From the NCBI GenBank assembly GCA_963826055.1, contig CAWGVO010000007.1:124001-188000 (forward strand): 64,000 nucleotides of DNA, given 5' to 3'. This document shows positions 33,268 through 41,224 of this stretch, piece after piece; within the stretch, counting starts at the first letter, position 1; each line of letters starts with the position of its first letter. The translations under genes were made by a program, and so were the position numbers. The notes beneath the pieces are model-generated. The model saw only the letters and a program-made list of their open reading frames with translations. It ran no database searches and was not told the origin of the DNA. This stretch comes from JBBDMC01 sp963826055 (GTDB lineage Bacteria; Pseudomonadota; Alphaproteobacteria; Rhizobiales; Kaistiaceae).

Positions 33268-34959
33268 TTATCCAAAGTAGTACAGGACTAGATAGGCCGC
33301 AAGCAACAGCGTCGCCCAGAACGCCATATTGCCGGTCGGCCACGTTCTCGCCAGAATCCCGGCCGGGCCGTATTGCCGATAGATCGCGCGAAATACCCGC
33401 ATTGCGCCACGTTGTGCATGGTCGAGGGCGCTGCGACGAAGCGCCGCAAAGGCTGAAAAGGTGACACGGGCGGCGGCGGGCAGCGCGCGGCGATAAATCC
33501 ACTCCACGTCGATGTTGATCCCCGGCAGTTCGGGCGGATAGAGGCCCGAAACCTTCAGCCAGGTGAACGCCAGCGCCGAGAAGAACAGGAGCTGCGTCTG
33601 GGTCAGCACGTGGGTCGCGGTGTAGGGCGCGTAGTCCACGGGGAACGGCAGCAGCGAATAGAGCAGCCACGGATAGACGCCGTTGAAGACGCAAACGATC
33701 GCGGCAAGCCCCATGGCGATCAGCATGTGGCGCGGCGCTTCCTCGGTCCTGATGCCGGAATCGTGGGCGAAAAAGGCAAAGAACGGGATCTTGATGCCGG
33801 CATGGTGGAAGACGCCGGCCGAGGCGAACAGCAGCGCCAGCCAGACGATCGGATGACCCTCCTCGAGGGCGGCGACCATCACCATCGACTTCGAAACGAA
33901 GCCGGAGAACAGCGGGAAGGCCGAGATCGAGGCGGCACCGACGATGCAGAGTGCGGCCGTCCGCGGCATCGACTTGTAGAGGCCGCCAAGCTCGGACCCG
34001 TTCATCTTGCCGGTGCGGAAGAGGACCGCACCCATCGACATGAACAGCAGCCCCTTGAAGATCACGTCGTTGAAGGCGTGGCTGACGGCGCCGTTGATGG
34101 CGAGGTCCGTCCCCAGGCCGATGCCGCAGACCATGAAACCAAGCTGGTTGATCATCGAGTAGGCGAGCACGCGGCGCAGATCGTTCTCGATCACCGCGAA
34201 GAAGATCGGGAACATGGTCATCACCGCGCCGATGTAGATCAGCGGCTCGGCGCCGGGGAAGCCGCGCGCCAGCGCGTAGATGGCGACCTTGGTGGTGAAG
34301 GCGCTGAGGAACACCGCGCCGGTCGGCGTCGCTTCCGGATAGGCGTCGGTCAGCCAGTTGTGCAGGAACGGGAACGCCGCCTTGACGCCGAACGCCAGGA
34401 AGATCAGCCACGAGCCGAGGCCGCCGAGGCCGATGTGGTCGAAGGCGATCGACCCGGTCTCATTCATCCGGATCAGAACGCCGGCGAGCAGCATGACGCC
34501 GGCGGCGAGCTGGATGACGAGGTAGCGCATGGCGGCGCGGTAGGCCTGCTCGGTGCGCCGGGCGAGGATCAGGAACGCCGAGGTGACGGCGAGCAGCTCC
34601 CAGAACACGAACAGAGTGATCATGTCGCCGGCGAAGACGGCGCCGAGCGCCGAGCCGGCGTAAAGCACCGCCGAGACCGGCTGGACCCGGTCTTCGACCT
34701 TGAGCGCGAAGATGGTGCCGATGAAGGCCGCCAGGTGGAACAGGAGCCCGAACAGGAAGCTCAACCTGTCGACGCGCACCAGCGTCAGCGTGTAGTCGAG
34801 AAAGCCGAACTGATGCGACGTCCCGTCGGCGAGGCCGACGAGATTGAGCGCCCCGACGATCGGGATGGCGAGCAGCACGACCGCGCGCAGCCGGCCGCTG
34901 GTGACGGCGACGATAGCCGCCCCGATGAAGAAGACGAGGAAGGGCGGCAGGCTAACCAT
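33268..34959 (-). CDS. mnhD: Mnh/Mrp antiporter subunit D-like (third paralogue)
   Basis: 563 residues, about 14 membrane helices. Typical of the proton-antiporter-like fold: LFVFWELLAVTSAFLILARR (conserved Glu in helix 5), GVKAAFPFLHNWLTDAYPEA (conserved Lys), VLAYSMINQLGFMVCG and AFNDVIFKGLLFMSMG (conserved Lys in helix 8-type position), and FSGFVSKSMVM. This family conducts protons in Mrp antiporters, complex I and membrane hydrogenases. It is the last gene of the operon, 4 to 8 bases overlapping the small membrane-protein gene. The C-terminal extension (INIDVEWIYRRALP) resembles that of NuoL-like MnhA/MnhD proteins. Confidence 0.9.
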   Translation of the reverse strand: MVSLPPFLVFFIGAAIVAVTSGRLRAVVLLAIPIVGALNLVGLADGTSHQFGFLDYTLTLVRVDRLSFLFGLLFHLAAFIGTIFALKVEDRVQPVSAVLYAGSALGAVFAGDMITLFVFWELLAVTSAFLILARRTEQAYRAAMRYLVIQLAAGVMLLAGVLIRMNETGSIAFDHIGLGGLGSWLIFLAFGVKAAFPFLHNWLTDAYPEATPTGAVFLSAFTTKVAIYALARGFPGAEPLIYIGAVMTMFPIFFAVIENDLRRVLAYSMINQLGFMVCGIGLGTDLAINGAVSHAFNDVIFKGLLFMSMGAVLFRTGKMNGSELGGLYKSMPRTAALCIVGAASISAFPLFSGFVSKSMVMVAALEEGHPIVWLALLFASAGVFHHAGIKIPFFAFFAHDSGIRTEEAPRHMLIAMGLAAIVCVFNGVYPWLLYSLLPFPVDYAPYTATHVLTQTQLLFFSALAFTWLKVSGLYPPELPGINIDVEWIYRRALPAAARVTFSAFAALRRSALDHAQRGAMRVFRAIYRQYGPAGILARTWPTGNMAFWATLLLAAYLVLYYFG

Positions 34960-35203
34960 CGTAGTAGTCTTCGCTGCGCATCAGCACCTTGCGCAGCTCC
35001 TTGGCGATCAGGACCAGGAGCACGCAGGCGGTGAAACCGTAAAAGGCATAGAAGCCGAACACGCCTTCCCACGGGCGCTCGGCGTGACGATGGATGAAGA
35101 GCTCGGCGACCAGCGACAGCACGCACGCGGCGCAGAGGGCGTAGATCACCCGCCAGACGTTTTTCGGGTCGTCGAAGATGTGCCGTTTTTCGGGTTCGGC
35201 CAC
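34952..35203 (-). CDS. Small two-helix membrane protein inside the mnh operon
   Basis: 83 residues from a GTG preceded by AAGGAG. Sequence AEPEKRHIFDDPKNVWRVIY, two hydrophobic helices (ALCAACVLSLVAELFIH and FYAFYGFTACVLLVLIAKEL) and a short acidic end RSEDYYDG. It sits between two mnhD paralogues with an 8-base overlap to the next gene. I recall equivalent small proteins in alphaproteobacterial operons of this type, but not a function; an accessory subunit bridging the antiporter modules is a guess. Confidence 0.75.
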   Translation of the reverse strand: MAEPEKRHIFDDPKNVWRVIYALCAACVLSLVAELFIHRHAERPWEGVFGFYAFYGFTACVLLVLIAKELRKVLMRSEDYYDG

Positions 35204-35214
35204 GGGTTCGCTCC

Positions 35215-36679
35215 TTACGGCTGTACGATCTGCTGAAGCAGATTGAAGAGCGGGGTCGGAAACAGGAACAGCAGCACGCACGCCAGCGCGGAAATGCCGG
35301 CGGCGATCAGGCACGGCAGCGGCGCCTCCTTCAGCCCGGGCACGGTCGTGTCCGGCGTCGGGCCGGCTGAAGAACGCCCGCAGCGGGATCGGCAGCAGGT
35401 AGGCGACGTTGAGCAGCGAGGAGATCATCAGCACGGCGACGATGACGATCTGGTGCGCCTGCAGCGCTCCCAGCGCCAGGTACCATTTGCTCCAGGCGCC
35501 GCCAAACGGCGGCAGCCCGATGACGCTGAGCGCGCCGACCAGAAAGAGGCCGAACGTCACCGGCATGGCGCGTCCGAGGCCTGACAGCTCACTGACATAC
35601 GATTTGTGGGCCGCCGTGTAGATGGCGCCGGCACAGAAGAACAGCGTGATCTTGCCGACGGCGTGCATGGCGATGTGCATGCTGCCGCCGACGATGCCCC
35701 ACCTGGTCGCCAGCGCGGCGCCGAGGACCACGTAGCCGAGCTGGCTGATGGTCGAATAGGCGAGCCGCCGCTTGAGATGGTCCTGGCGGAGCGCGATCAG
35801 CGAGGCAAGCAGAATCGAGGCCGCCGCCACGTACACCAGCCACTCGCTGGCGCCGGTCGACGCCAGCGTGTCGATGCCGAAGACGTAGACCACCACCTTG
35901 GTGATGAAGAACACGCCGGCCTTCACCACCGCCACGGCGTGCAGCAGCGCCGAGACCGGCGTCGGCGCCACCATCGCCGCCGGCAGCCAGAAATGCATCG
36001 GCATGACCGCCGCCTTGGCGATGCCGAAGACGTAGAGCGCCAGGAGCACGCCCATCGCCAGCGGGGCGAGCTTGCCGGCGAGCGTGCCGCCGGCGTGGAA
36101 GTCGAGCGTGCCGGCGGCAACCCCGGTCCAGGCGATCGCCGGCAGGAGCAGCACGGTGGAGCCGCCGACGAGCATCAGCAGGTAGAGGCGGCCGGCGCGC
36201 CGCGATTCCGCGTCGCGGTGGTGGGTCACCAGCGGAAAGGTCACCAGCGTCAGCATCTCGTAGAACAGGAACAGCGTGAACAGGTTGGCGGCGAAGGCGA
36301 GGCCGATGGTGGCGGCCAGCGCCCCGGCGAAACAGACATAAAACGTCGTCTGGCGCGGCTCGGCGTTGGCGCGCATGTAGCCGATCGAATAGAGCGAATT
36401 GACGATCCAGAGGCCCGACGCCACCGTGGCGAAGAGCATGCCCAGCGGCTCGATCGCGAAGGCGATCGACAGGCCGGGCAGCACGTCGAGGACATGGACC
36501 GCCGGTCGCGCGCCGCCGAGCACCCCCGGCAGCAGCGCCAGTACCGCCGCGAACATCGCCGCGGCGCCGAGGAGCGTCACCGCCTCGCGCAGGTTCGGCC
36601 GCGCCGCAAACAGCGGGATCAGCAGCGCCGTCGCCACCGGCGCGAGCAGCGCGATCACGATCAGCGTCTCGCCGTTCAT
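35215..36679 (-). CDS. mnhD: Mnh/Mrp antiporter subunit D-like (second paralogue), frame-interrupted
   Basis: About 487 residues, 13-14 membrane helices. Motifs: FTLFLFYEMLTLVTFPLVTH (helix 5 Glu), KAAVMPMHFWLPAAMVAPTP (Lys and conserved HxWLP), SALLHAVAVVKAGVFFI (conserved Lys), RRLAYSTISQLGYVVLGA, MHAVGKITLFFCAGA and GGAWSKWYLALGAL. An extra C near 35375 breaks the end; corrected it reads FSGPTPDTTVPGLKEAPLP and ends LLQQIVQP. The LLHAVAVVKAG stretch is the most MrpA/NuoL-like among the three. Starts with an ATGA overlap. Confidence 0.9.
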
Positions 36680-38151
36680 CGCAGCCCACCGAGGAGCGTT
36701 GTGGCCACGTTGCCGGCGACGCTGGAGACGTCGCCGGCGTCGATGCCGAGGACGATCGTCGCCGCGGCGAGCAGCCAGATCGGGATCAACATGCCGATCG
36801 GCGCCTCTTTGGCCTGCAGCGCCGCCGCCGAGGGCTCGCGGAACCACGCCGTTTCGACCAGCCGGCCGACGTAGACGAGCGTGATCAGCGAACTGGCGAC
36901 GATGAGGAAGCCCAGCCACCACCAGCCGGCCTGAAACGCCGCCACCACCAGGTACCACTTCGACACGAAGCCGATGGTGCCGGGGATGCCGATGAGGCTG
37001 AGGCCGGCGACGACGAGCGCCGCCACGGTCAGCGGCATGGTGCGGCCGATGCCGGCGATCTCCTCGATCTTCACCGTGCCGGCGCGGAACATGATCGCGC
37101 CAAGCGCCATGAAGAGGGCGGCCTTGGTCAGCGCATGGCCGACGATGTGGATGAAGCTGCCGGTGAGGCTGGTCGTGGTGGCCAGCGCGATGCCGAGGGT
37201 GATGTAGCCGATCTGCGCCACCGAGGAATAGGCGAAGAGGCGCTTGGCGTCGGCCTGGAAGACGGCGACGGTCGCGGCGATGAAGATCGCGCCGATCGAG
37301 AACACGGTGAAGATCGGCGTCACCGGCAGGTCGGCGAACACGAAACCGGCGCCGAAGACCGAGAACAGGTAGCGCACTAGCAGGTAGATGGCGACCTTGG
37401 TGGCGGTCGCCGACAGGAACACCGTCGCCGTCGACGGCGCGTAGGCGTAGGCGTTGGGCAGCCAGACGTGGAGCGGGAACAGCGCCAGCTTGAGGCTGAT
37501 GCCGACGGTGATGAACGCCATTGCCGCCAGCACCGGCCGCGTCTGTTCCACCGCGACGATGCGCTCGGCCATCAGGCCGAGGTTGAGCGTGCCCGTCGAC
37601 ACGTACAGCAGCCCGACGCCGATCACGTAAAAGGAGGCGCCGATGGTGCCGAGGATCAGGTACTGGTAGGCGGCGACCAGCGCGCGGCGGTCGCGGCCGA
37701 GGCCGATCAGGGCGTAGCTCGACAGCGACGAGATTTCGAGAAAGACGAACGCGTTGAATGCGTCGCCGGTGATGGCGATGCCGAGGAGCCCGGTCAGCGA
37801 CAACAGGTACATCGTGTAGAACCAGGCGACGCGGTCGGGCGCGATCTCGGCGGCGACGCTCCGGCGCGCGAACGGCGCGATCACCGCCGCGATGGTCGCC
37901 ACGAGAACCAGGATCAGGCCGTTGACCGTATCGATGCGGTACTCGATGCCGAGCGAGGGGTCCCAGCCGCCGATGTGATAGGAGATGACGCCCGTCGTCA
38001 GCACCTGCCCCAGCAGCGCGGCGGCGATCGCGAGCACCGTCCACGAGACGACAGTCGCCACCAGCCAGGCCGGGCCCGGCCGCCGCACCAACGCGCACAG
38101 AACCGCCCCCAGCAGCGGCACCACCACCTGCAGGGCGGGCAGTTGCTGCAT
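36676..38151 (-). CDS. mnhD: Mnh/Mrp antiporter subunit D-like (first paralogue)
   Basis: 491 residues, about 14 helices, intact. Motifs: NAFVFLEISSLSSYALIGLG (helix 5 Glu), LKLALFPLHVWLPNAYAYAP, SATATKVAIYLLVRY, KRLFAYSSVAQIGYITLG, VGHALTKAALFMALG and GFVSKWYLVVAAF. This is the closest to canonical MnhD. Its ATG overlaps the mnhC stop and its stop overlaps the next mnhD start (ATGA), so the three lie in one tightly coupled operon. Acts in the inner membrane as part of the ion-transport module. Confidence 0.92.
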   Translation of the reverse strand: MQQLPALQVVVPLLGAVLCALVRRPGPAWLVATVVSWTVLAIAAALLGQVLTTGVISYHIGGWDPSLGIEYRIDTVNGLILVLVATIAAVIAPFARRSVAAEIAPDRVAWFYTMYLLSLTGLLGIAITGDAFNAFVFLEISSLSSYALIGLGRDRRALVAAYQYLILGTIGASFYVIGVGLLYVSTGTLNLGLMAERIVAVEQTRPVLAAMAFITVGISLKLALFPLHVWLPNAYAYAPSTATVFLSATATKVAIYLLVRYLFSVFGAGFVFADLPVTPIFTVFSIGAIFIAATVAVFQADAKRLFAYSSVAQIGYITLGIALATTTSLTGSFIHIVGHALTKAALFMALGAIMFRAGTVKIEEIAGIGRTMPLTVAALVVAGLSLIGIPGTIGFVSKWYLVVAAFQAGWWWLGFLIVASSLITLVYVGRLVETAWFREPSAAALQAKEAPIGMLIPIWLLAAATIVLGIDAGDVSSVAGNVATTLLGGLR

Positions 38152-38519
38152 CAGTGCCCGGAATCCTGCCGGAAGATTTCGTCTTCCTCGATCGTCCCGT
38201 ATGCCTCGTTGATGCGGATGACGAGGGCGAGGCCAAGCGCGAGCGTGGCGATGCCGACGACGATCGCGGTCAGGATCAGCACGTGCGGCAGCGGATTGGA
38301 ATAGACCGTCCAGCCTTCCGCGATGATCGGCGCTGTGCCGCCGAGGATTTTTCCCGGCGTGATGTAGAGCAGGTACACCGAGGTCTGGAACAGCGACAGG
38401 CCGATCAGCTTCTTGATCATGTTGCCGCGGGCGATGACGATGTAGAGCCCGGACACCATCAGGAAGACGGTGATCCACAGGTTGAAGTGGGCGATGAGGT
38501 TGCCGACCAGCCCGTTCAT
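38151..38519 (-). CDS. mnhC: Mnh/Mrp antiporter subunit C (NuoK-like)
   Basis: 122 residues, three membrane helices: NLWITVFLMVSGLYIVIARG, MIKKLIGLSLFQTSVYLLYI and PHVLILTAIVVGIATLALGL with the conserved Glu region AEGW before it. It is homologous to NuoK of complex I. The C-terminal tail is acidic (NEAYGTIEEDEIFRQ). Overlaps mnhB and mnhD starts. Length is normal for MnhC. Confidence 0.93.
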   Translation of the reverse strand: MNGLVGNLIAHFNLWITVFLMVSGLYIVIARGNMIKKLIGLSLFQTSVYLLYITPGKILGGTAPIIAEGWTVYSNPLPHVLILTAIVVGIATLALGLALVIRINEAYGTIEEDEIFRQDSGH

Positions 38520-38935
38520 CGCCGTCCCCTGCCCGCGAAGGCGTAGAAAATGGCGAGCATGGTCGCCGAGACGGTGATGAAGACGCCGATCTCGACCAGG
38601 AAGACGCCCAGTTCCTGGCCGTGCACCGCCTCGTGGCTCAGGCGCGAATAGTCGAGGAAGTTGCCGCCCGAGAGCACGGCGTAGACGCCGACGCCGGCGT
38701 AGATGAGCACCCCCAGCGGGATCATCGTCTCGACGACGGCGACCGGAATGGTACGCATGGTCGCGCCGAGCCCGTAGATCAGCGCATAGAGGATGAACGT
38801 CGCCCCGGCGATGACGCCGGCCTGGAAGCCGCCGCCGGGGCCGTAGTCGCCGTGAAACTGCACGTAGATGGCGAACAGCAGCATCAGCGGCAGGATCAGC
38901 TTGGTGGTGACGCGGAGGATGGCGTCGAGGCGCAT
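38516..38935 (-). CDS. mnhB: Mnh/Mrp antiporter subunit B
   Basis: 139 residues with four helices. Family motif YVQFHGDYGPGGGFQAGVIA (HGHxxPGGGFxxG in most MnhB, here HGDYGPGGGF), then ATFILYALIYGLG and LIYAGVGVYAVLSGG. It ends YAFAGRGRR and overlaps mnhC by ATGA. Needed for assembly and activity of Mrp antiporters. Intact. Confidence 0.93.
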   Translation of the reverse strand: MRLDAILRVTTKLILPLMLLFAIYVQFHGDYGPGGGFQAGVIAGATFILYALIYGLGATMRTIPVAVVETMIPLGVLIYAGVGVYAVLSGGNFLDYSRLSHEAVHGQELGVFLVEIGVFITVSATMLAIFYAFAGRGRR

Positions 38936-38941
38936 GGTTGC

Positions 38942-39469
38942 CTAGCTCCTCCCCTCGCCGTCGCCGTCCGGCGCCCGACCGCGCTTCAGGAGCAGGAGCA
39001 CGGCGATGCCGGCGGTGAAAATCACCGTCGTCTCGCCCAGCGTGTCGTATCCGCGGTAGCTCGCCAGCACCGAGGTGACGACGTTGGGGATACCGGTCTC
39101 CGTCAGCGACCGCTTGATGTAGTCCGGCCCGGCGACCTGGAGCGGCGTGTCGGCGGCGCCGAACGGCGGCAGCGCCGACATCGCCCAGATCAGCACCGCG
39201 CCGGTGACGATCGCCACGAACAACGGCAGCACGGGGGTGTGGACCGGCCGCGATTCCTCGGTCTTGGTGAGGTAGAGCGTCCCCAGCATCAGCACCATGG
39301 CGATGCCGGCGCCGACCGAGGCCTCGGTCATGGCGACGTCGACGGCGTCGAGCACGATCAGCACGCTCGCCATCAGGAAGCTGTAGACGCCGGTCAGCAC
39401 CGCCACGGCGAACAGATTGCGCACGCGCACGACGCTGATCGTGGTGGCGGCGAGCAGCGCCAGCAGCAC
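38942..39469 (-). CDS. MbhD/MbhE-like (MrpA C-terminal domain) protein, DUF4040
   Basis: About 175-182 residues. The first half, NLFAVAVLTGVYSFLMASVL and VAMTEASVGAGIAMVLML, is the MbhD-like domain. The second half contains GIPNVVTSVLASYRGYDTLG and TTVIFTAGIAVLLLL, the MbhE-like domain. In standard Mrp systems both lie at the C-terminus of MrpA; here they are a separate protein. No ATG exists near the start: a GTG at 39469 is used, while a CTG at 39481 or ATC at 39490 would add the expected first-helix residues. Directly after mnhG. Confidence 0.88.
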   Translation of the reverse strand: MLLALLAATTISVVRVRNLFAVAVLTGVYSFLMASVLIVLDAVDVAMTEASVGAGIAMVLMLGTLYLTKTEESRPVHTPVLPLFVAIVTGAVLIWAMSALPPFGAADTPLQVAGPDYIKRSLTETGIPNVVTSVLASYRGYDTLGETTVIFTAGIAVLLLLKRGRAPDGDGEGRS

Positions 39470-39477
39470 GAATGTGA

Positions 39478-39831
39478 TCAGGGTTTCGATTGCCGCCCCT
39501 CCCCTGAAATCGTCTCGGCCTCGACGCCCTCGGCGAGCAGCGGCTTGACGCCGGCATGAAGGGCGGCGCGGGCGACCGCGTGGGTCGCGACCGGGCTGGT
39601 CAGGCCGAAGAACAGGATCAGGAAGAACAGCTTGACCGTCACCAGCGTCAGTCCGGAGATGAGCATCAGGCCGACGAGGATCAGCCCGGCGCCGAGAGTG
39701 TCGGATACGGCGGTGGCGTGCATGCGGGTGAAGACGTCGGGCATCCGCAACAAGCCGATGGCGCCGACGATCATGAAAAGACCGCCGGCCAGCACCAGCG
39801 CGCCGCCCAGCCACTCGGTGACGAGCGTCAT
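39478..39831 (-). CDS. mnhG: Mnh/Mrp antiporter subunit G
   Basis: 117 residues, three helices. Motifs: LAGGLFMIVGAIGLLRMPDV, FTRMHATAVSDTLGAGLILV, and LFFLILFFGLTSPVATHAVA. These are diagnostic of MnhG/PhaG. It overlaps the mnhF stop by 4 bases. The polar C-terminus (EGVEAETISGEGRQ) is cytoplasmic. Intact. Confidence 0.94.
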   Translation of the reverse strand: MTLVTEWLGGALVLAGGLFMIVGAIGLLRMPDVFTRMHATAVSDTLGAGLILVGLMLISGLTLVTVKLFFLILFFGLTSPVATHAVARAALHAGVKPLLAEGVEAETISGEGRQSKP

Positions 39832-40109
39832 GGCACCTCCTCCTCTTCGCCGGCACCGCCGAGGGCGCCGAAGCGGAGGAATTTCAGCACCGCGAAGGTG
39901 CCGATGATGTTGAGCATGGCGTAGGTCAGGCCGATGTCGAGAAACTCAGGGCGGTCGCTCAGGAACCCGTAGAGGGCGAGGATGAGGATCGCCGCGTTGC
40001 CGATAGCGTTGGCCGCCACCAGCCGGTCGAAGACCGTCGGCCCGCGCAGCGCCCGCACCACCATCAGCGTCGCGGCGGCCAGCACGGCCAGCATGGCGGC
40101 GACGAGCAT
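39828..40109 (-). CDS. mnhF: Mnh/Mrp antiporter subunit F
   Basis: 93 residues, three helices: MLVAAMLAVLAAATLMVVRA, RGPTVFDRLVAANAIGNAAI and DIGLTYAMLNIIGTFAVLKF. The GPTVxDRxxAxNxIG stretch is the MnhF signature. Acidic end GGAGEEEEVP. The ATG shares one base with the mnhE stop. Intact. Confidence 0.93.
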   Translation of the reverse strand: MLVAAMLAVLAAATLMVVRALRGPTVFDRLVAANAIGNAAILILALYGFLSDRPEFLDIGLTYAMLNIIGTFAVLKFLRFGALGGAGEEEEVP

Positions 40110-40588
40110 CAGCCGGCGCCTTCCATGACCGTGACCCGCCGGTCCATCTCGCCCGTCGCAAGGTCCGCGGCGGCGCCCTCGGTCAGCGCGTGCACCAGCA
40201 GAACGTGCTCCGGACGGCTGACCTCGACCGTGATGGTGCCGGGCGTGAGCGTGATCGAGTTGGCGTAGGCGACGGTACCGACCGGCTTCTTCTGCGTGCT
40301 GGTGACGCGGATGATGCGCGGCGAGATCGGCAGCGACGGATTGACGATGATCAGCGCCACGCTCCACGCCGATTTGACGATCTCCTTGATCAGCCAGGGC
40401 CAATAGAGCAGCCCGCGCACGATCAGGTCGATCGGGTGGCCCTCCTCGTCGGCGTAGTCGAGCCTCAGGCCAAGCCACGCGACGATAACGGCGGAGATCG
40501 CGCCCGACGTCATCAGGAAGGCCGTGTAGTGCCCGGAAAGCAGCAGCCAGAAGATGAACAGCGTTGCCGCAAGGCTGAGGGTGCGCAC
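40109..40588 (-). CDS. mnhE: Mnh/Mrp antiporter subunit E
   Basis: 159 residues. Two or three N-terminal helices (LSLAATLFIFWLLLSGHYTA, SGAISAVIVAWLGLRLD, GLLYWPWLIKEIVKSAWSV) and a cytoplasmic domain with NPSLPISPRIIRVTS, VAYANSITLTPGTITVEV and LLVHALTEGAA. This is the MnhE pattern. It is the first gene of the leftward operon, so the promoter should lie in the 210 bases before it, which contain two direct repeats (40610-40669). Intact. Confidence 0.93.
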   Translation of the reverse strand: MRTLSLAATLFIFWLLLSGHYTAFLMTSGAISAVIVAWLGLRLDYADEEGHPIDLIVRGLLYWPWLIKEIVKSAWSVALIIVNPSLPISPRIIRVTSTQKKPVGTVAYANSITLTPGTITVEVSRPEHVLLVHALTEGAAADLATGEMDRRVTVMEGAG

Positions 40589-40609
40589 GGGGGCACTCCG
40601 GAGTTTGCC

Positions 40610-40669
40610 GGTTACCGTCGAATCGCGGGCATTATGAATGCGGGGTTACCGTCGAATTGCGGGCATTAT
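40610..40669. repeat. Two direct repeats of 26 bases upstream of mnhE
   Basis: GGTTACCGTCGAATCGCGGG plus CATTAT (40610-40635) recurs with one change (AATTG for AATCG) at 40644-40669. Copies start 34 bases apart, roughly three helical turns. They lie 22-81 bases before the mnhE ATG and about 130 before msrB, so they may be operator or activator sites. Confidence 0.7.
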
Positions 40670-40798
40670 TGACCCTATCGCGCCAGCCGGTTCAACCGGT
40701 CACCTTGCCTTCACGGCCATTTGTCGTTGAGGATAGGGACGGGAAGCCCCATCTAAGGCGTGCTTTCAAGCCAACTTCAACGATGCCAAGGGTGAGCC

Positions 40799-41204
<406 letters not shown>

Positions 41205-41224
<20 letters not shown>

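Noticed and set aside
33610..36874. Long rightward frames of 474 and 422 codons
   Set aside because: Antisense to mnhD paralogues; highly charged Glu/Arg/Gln composition is the usual shadow of membrane-protein genes.
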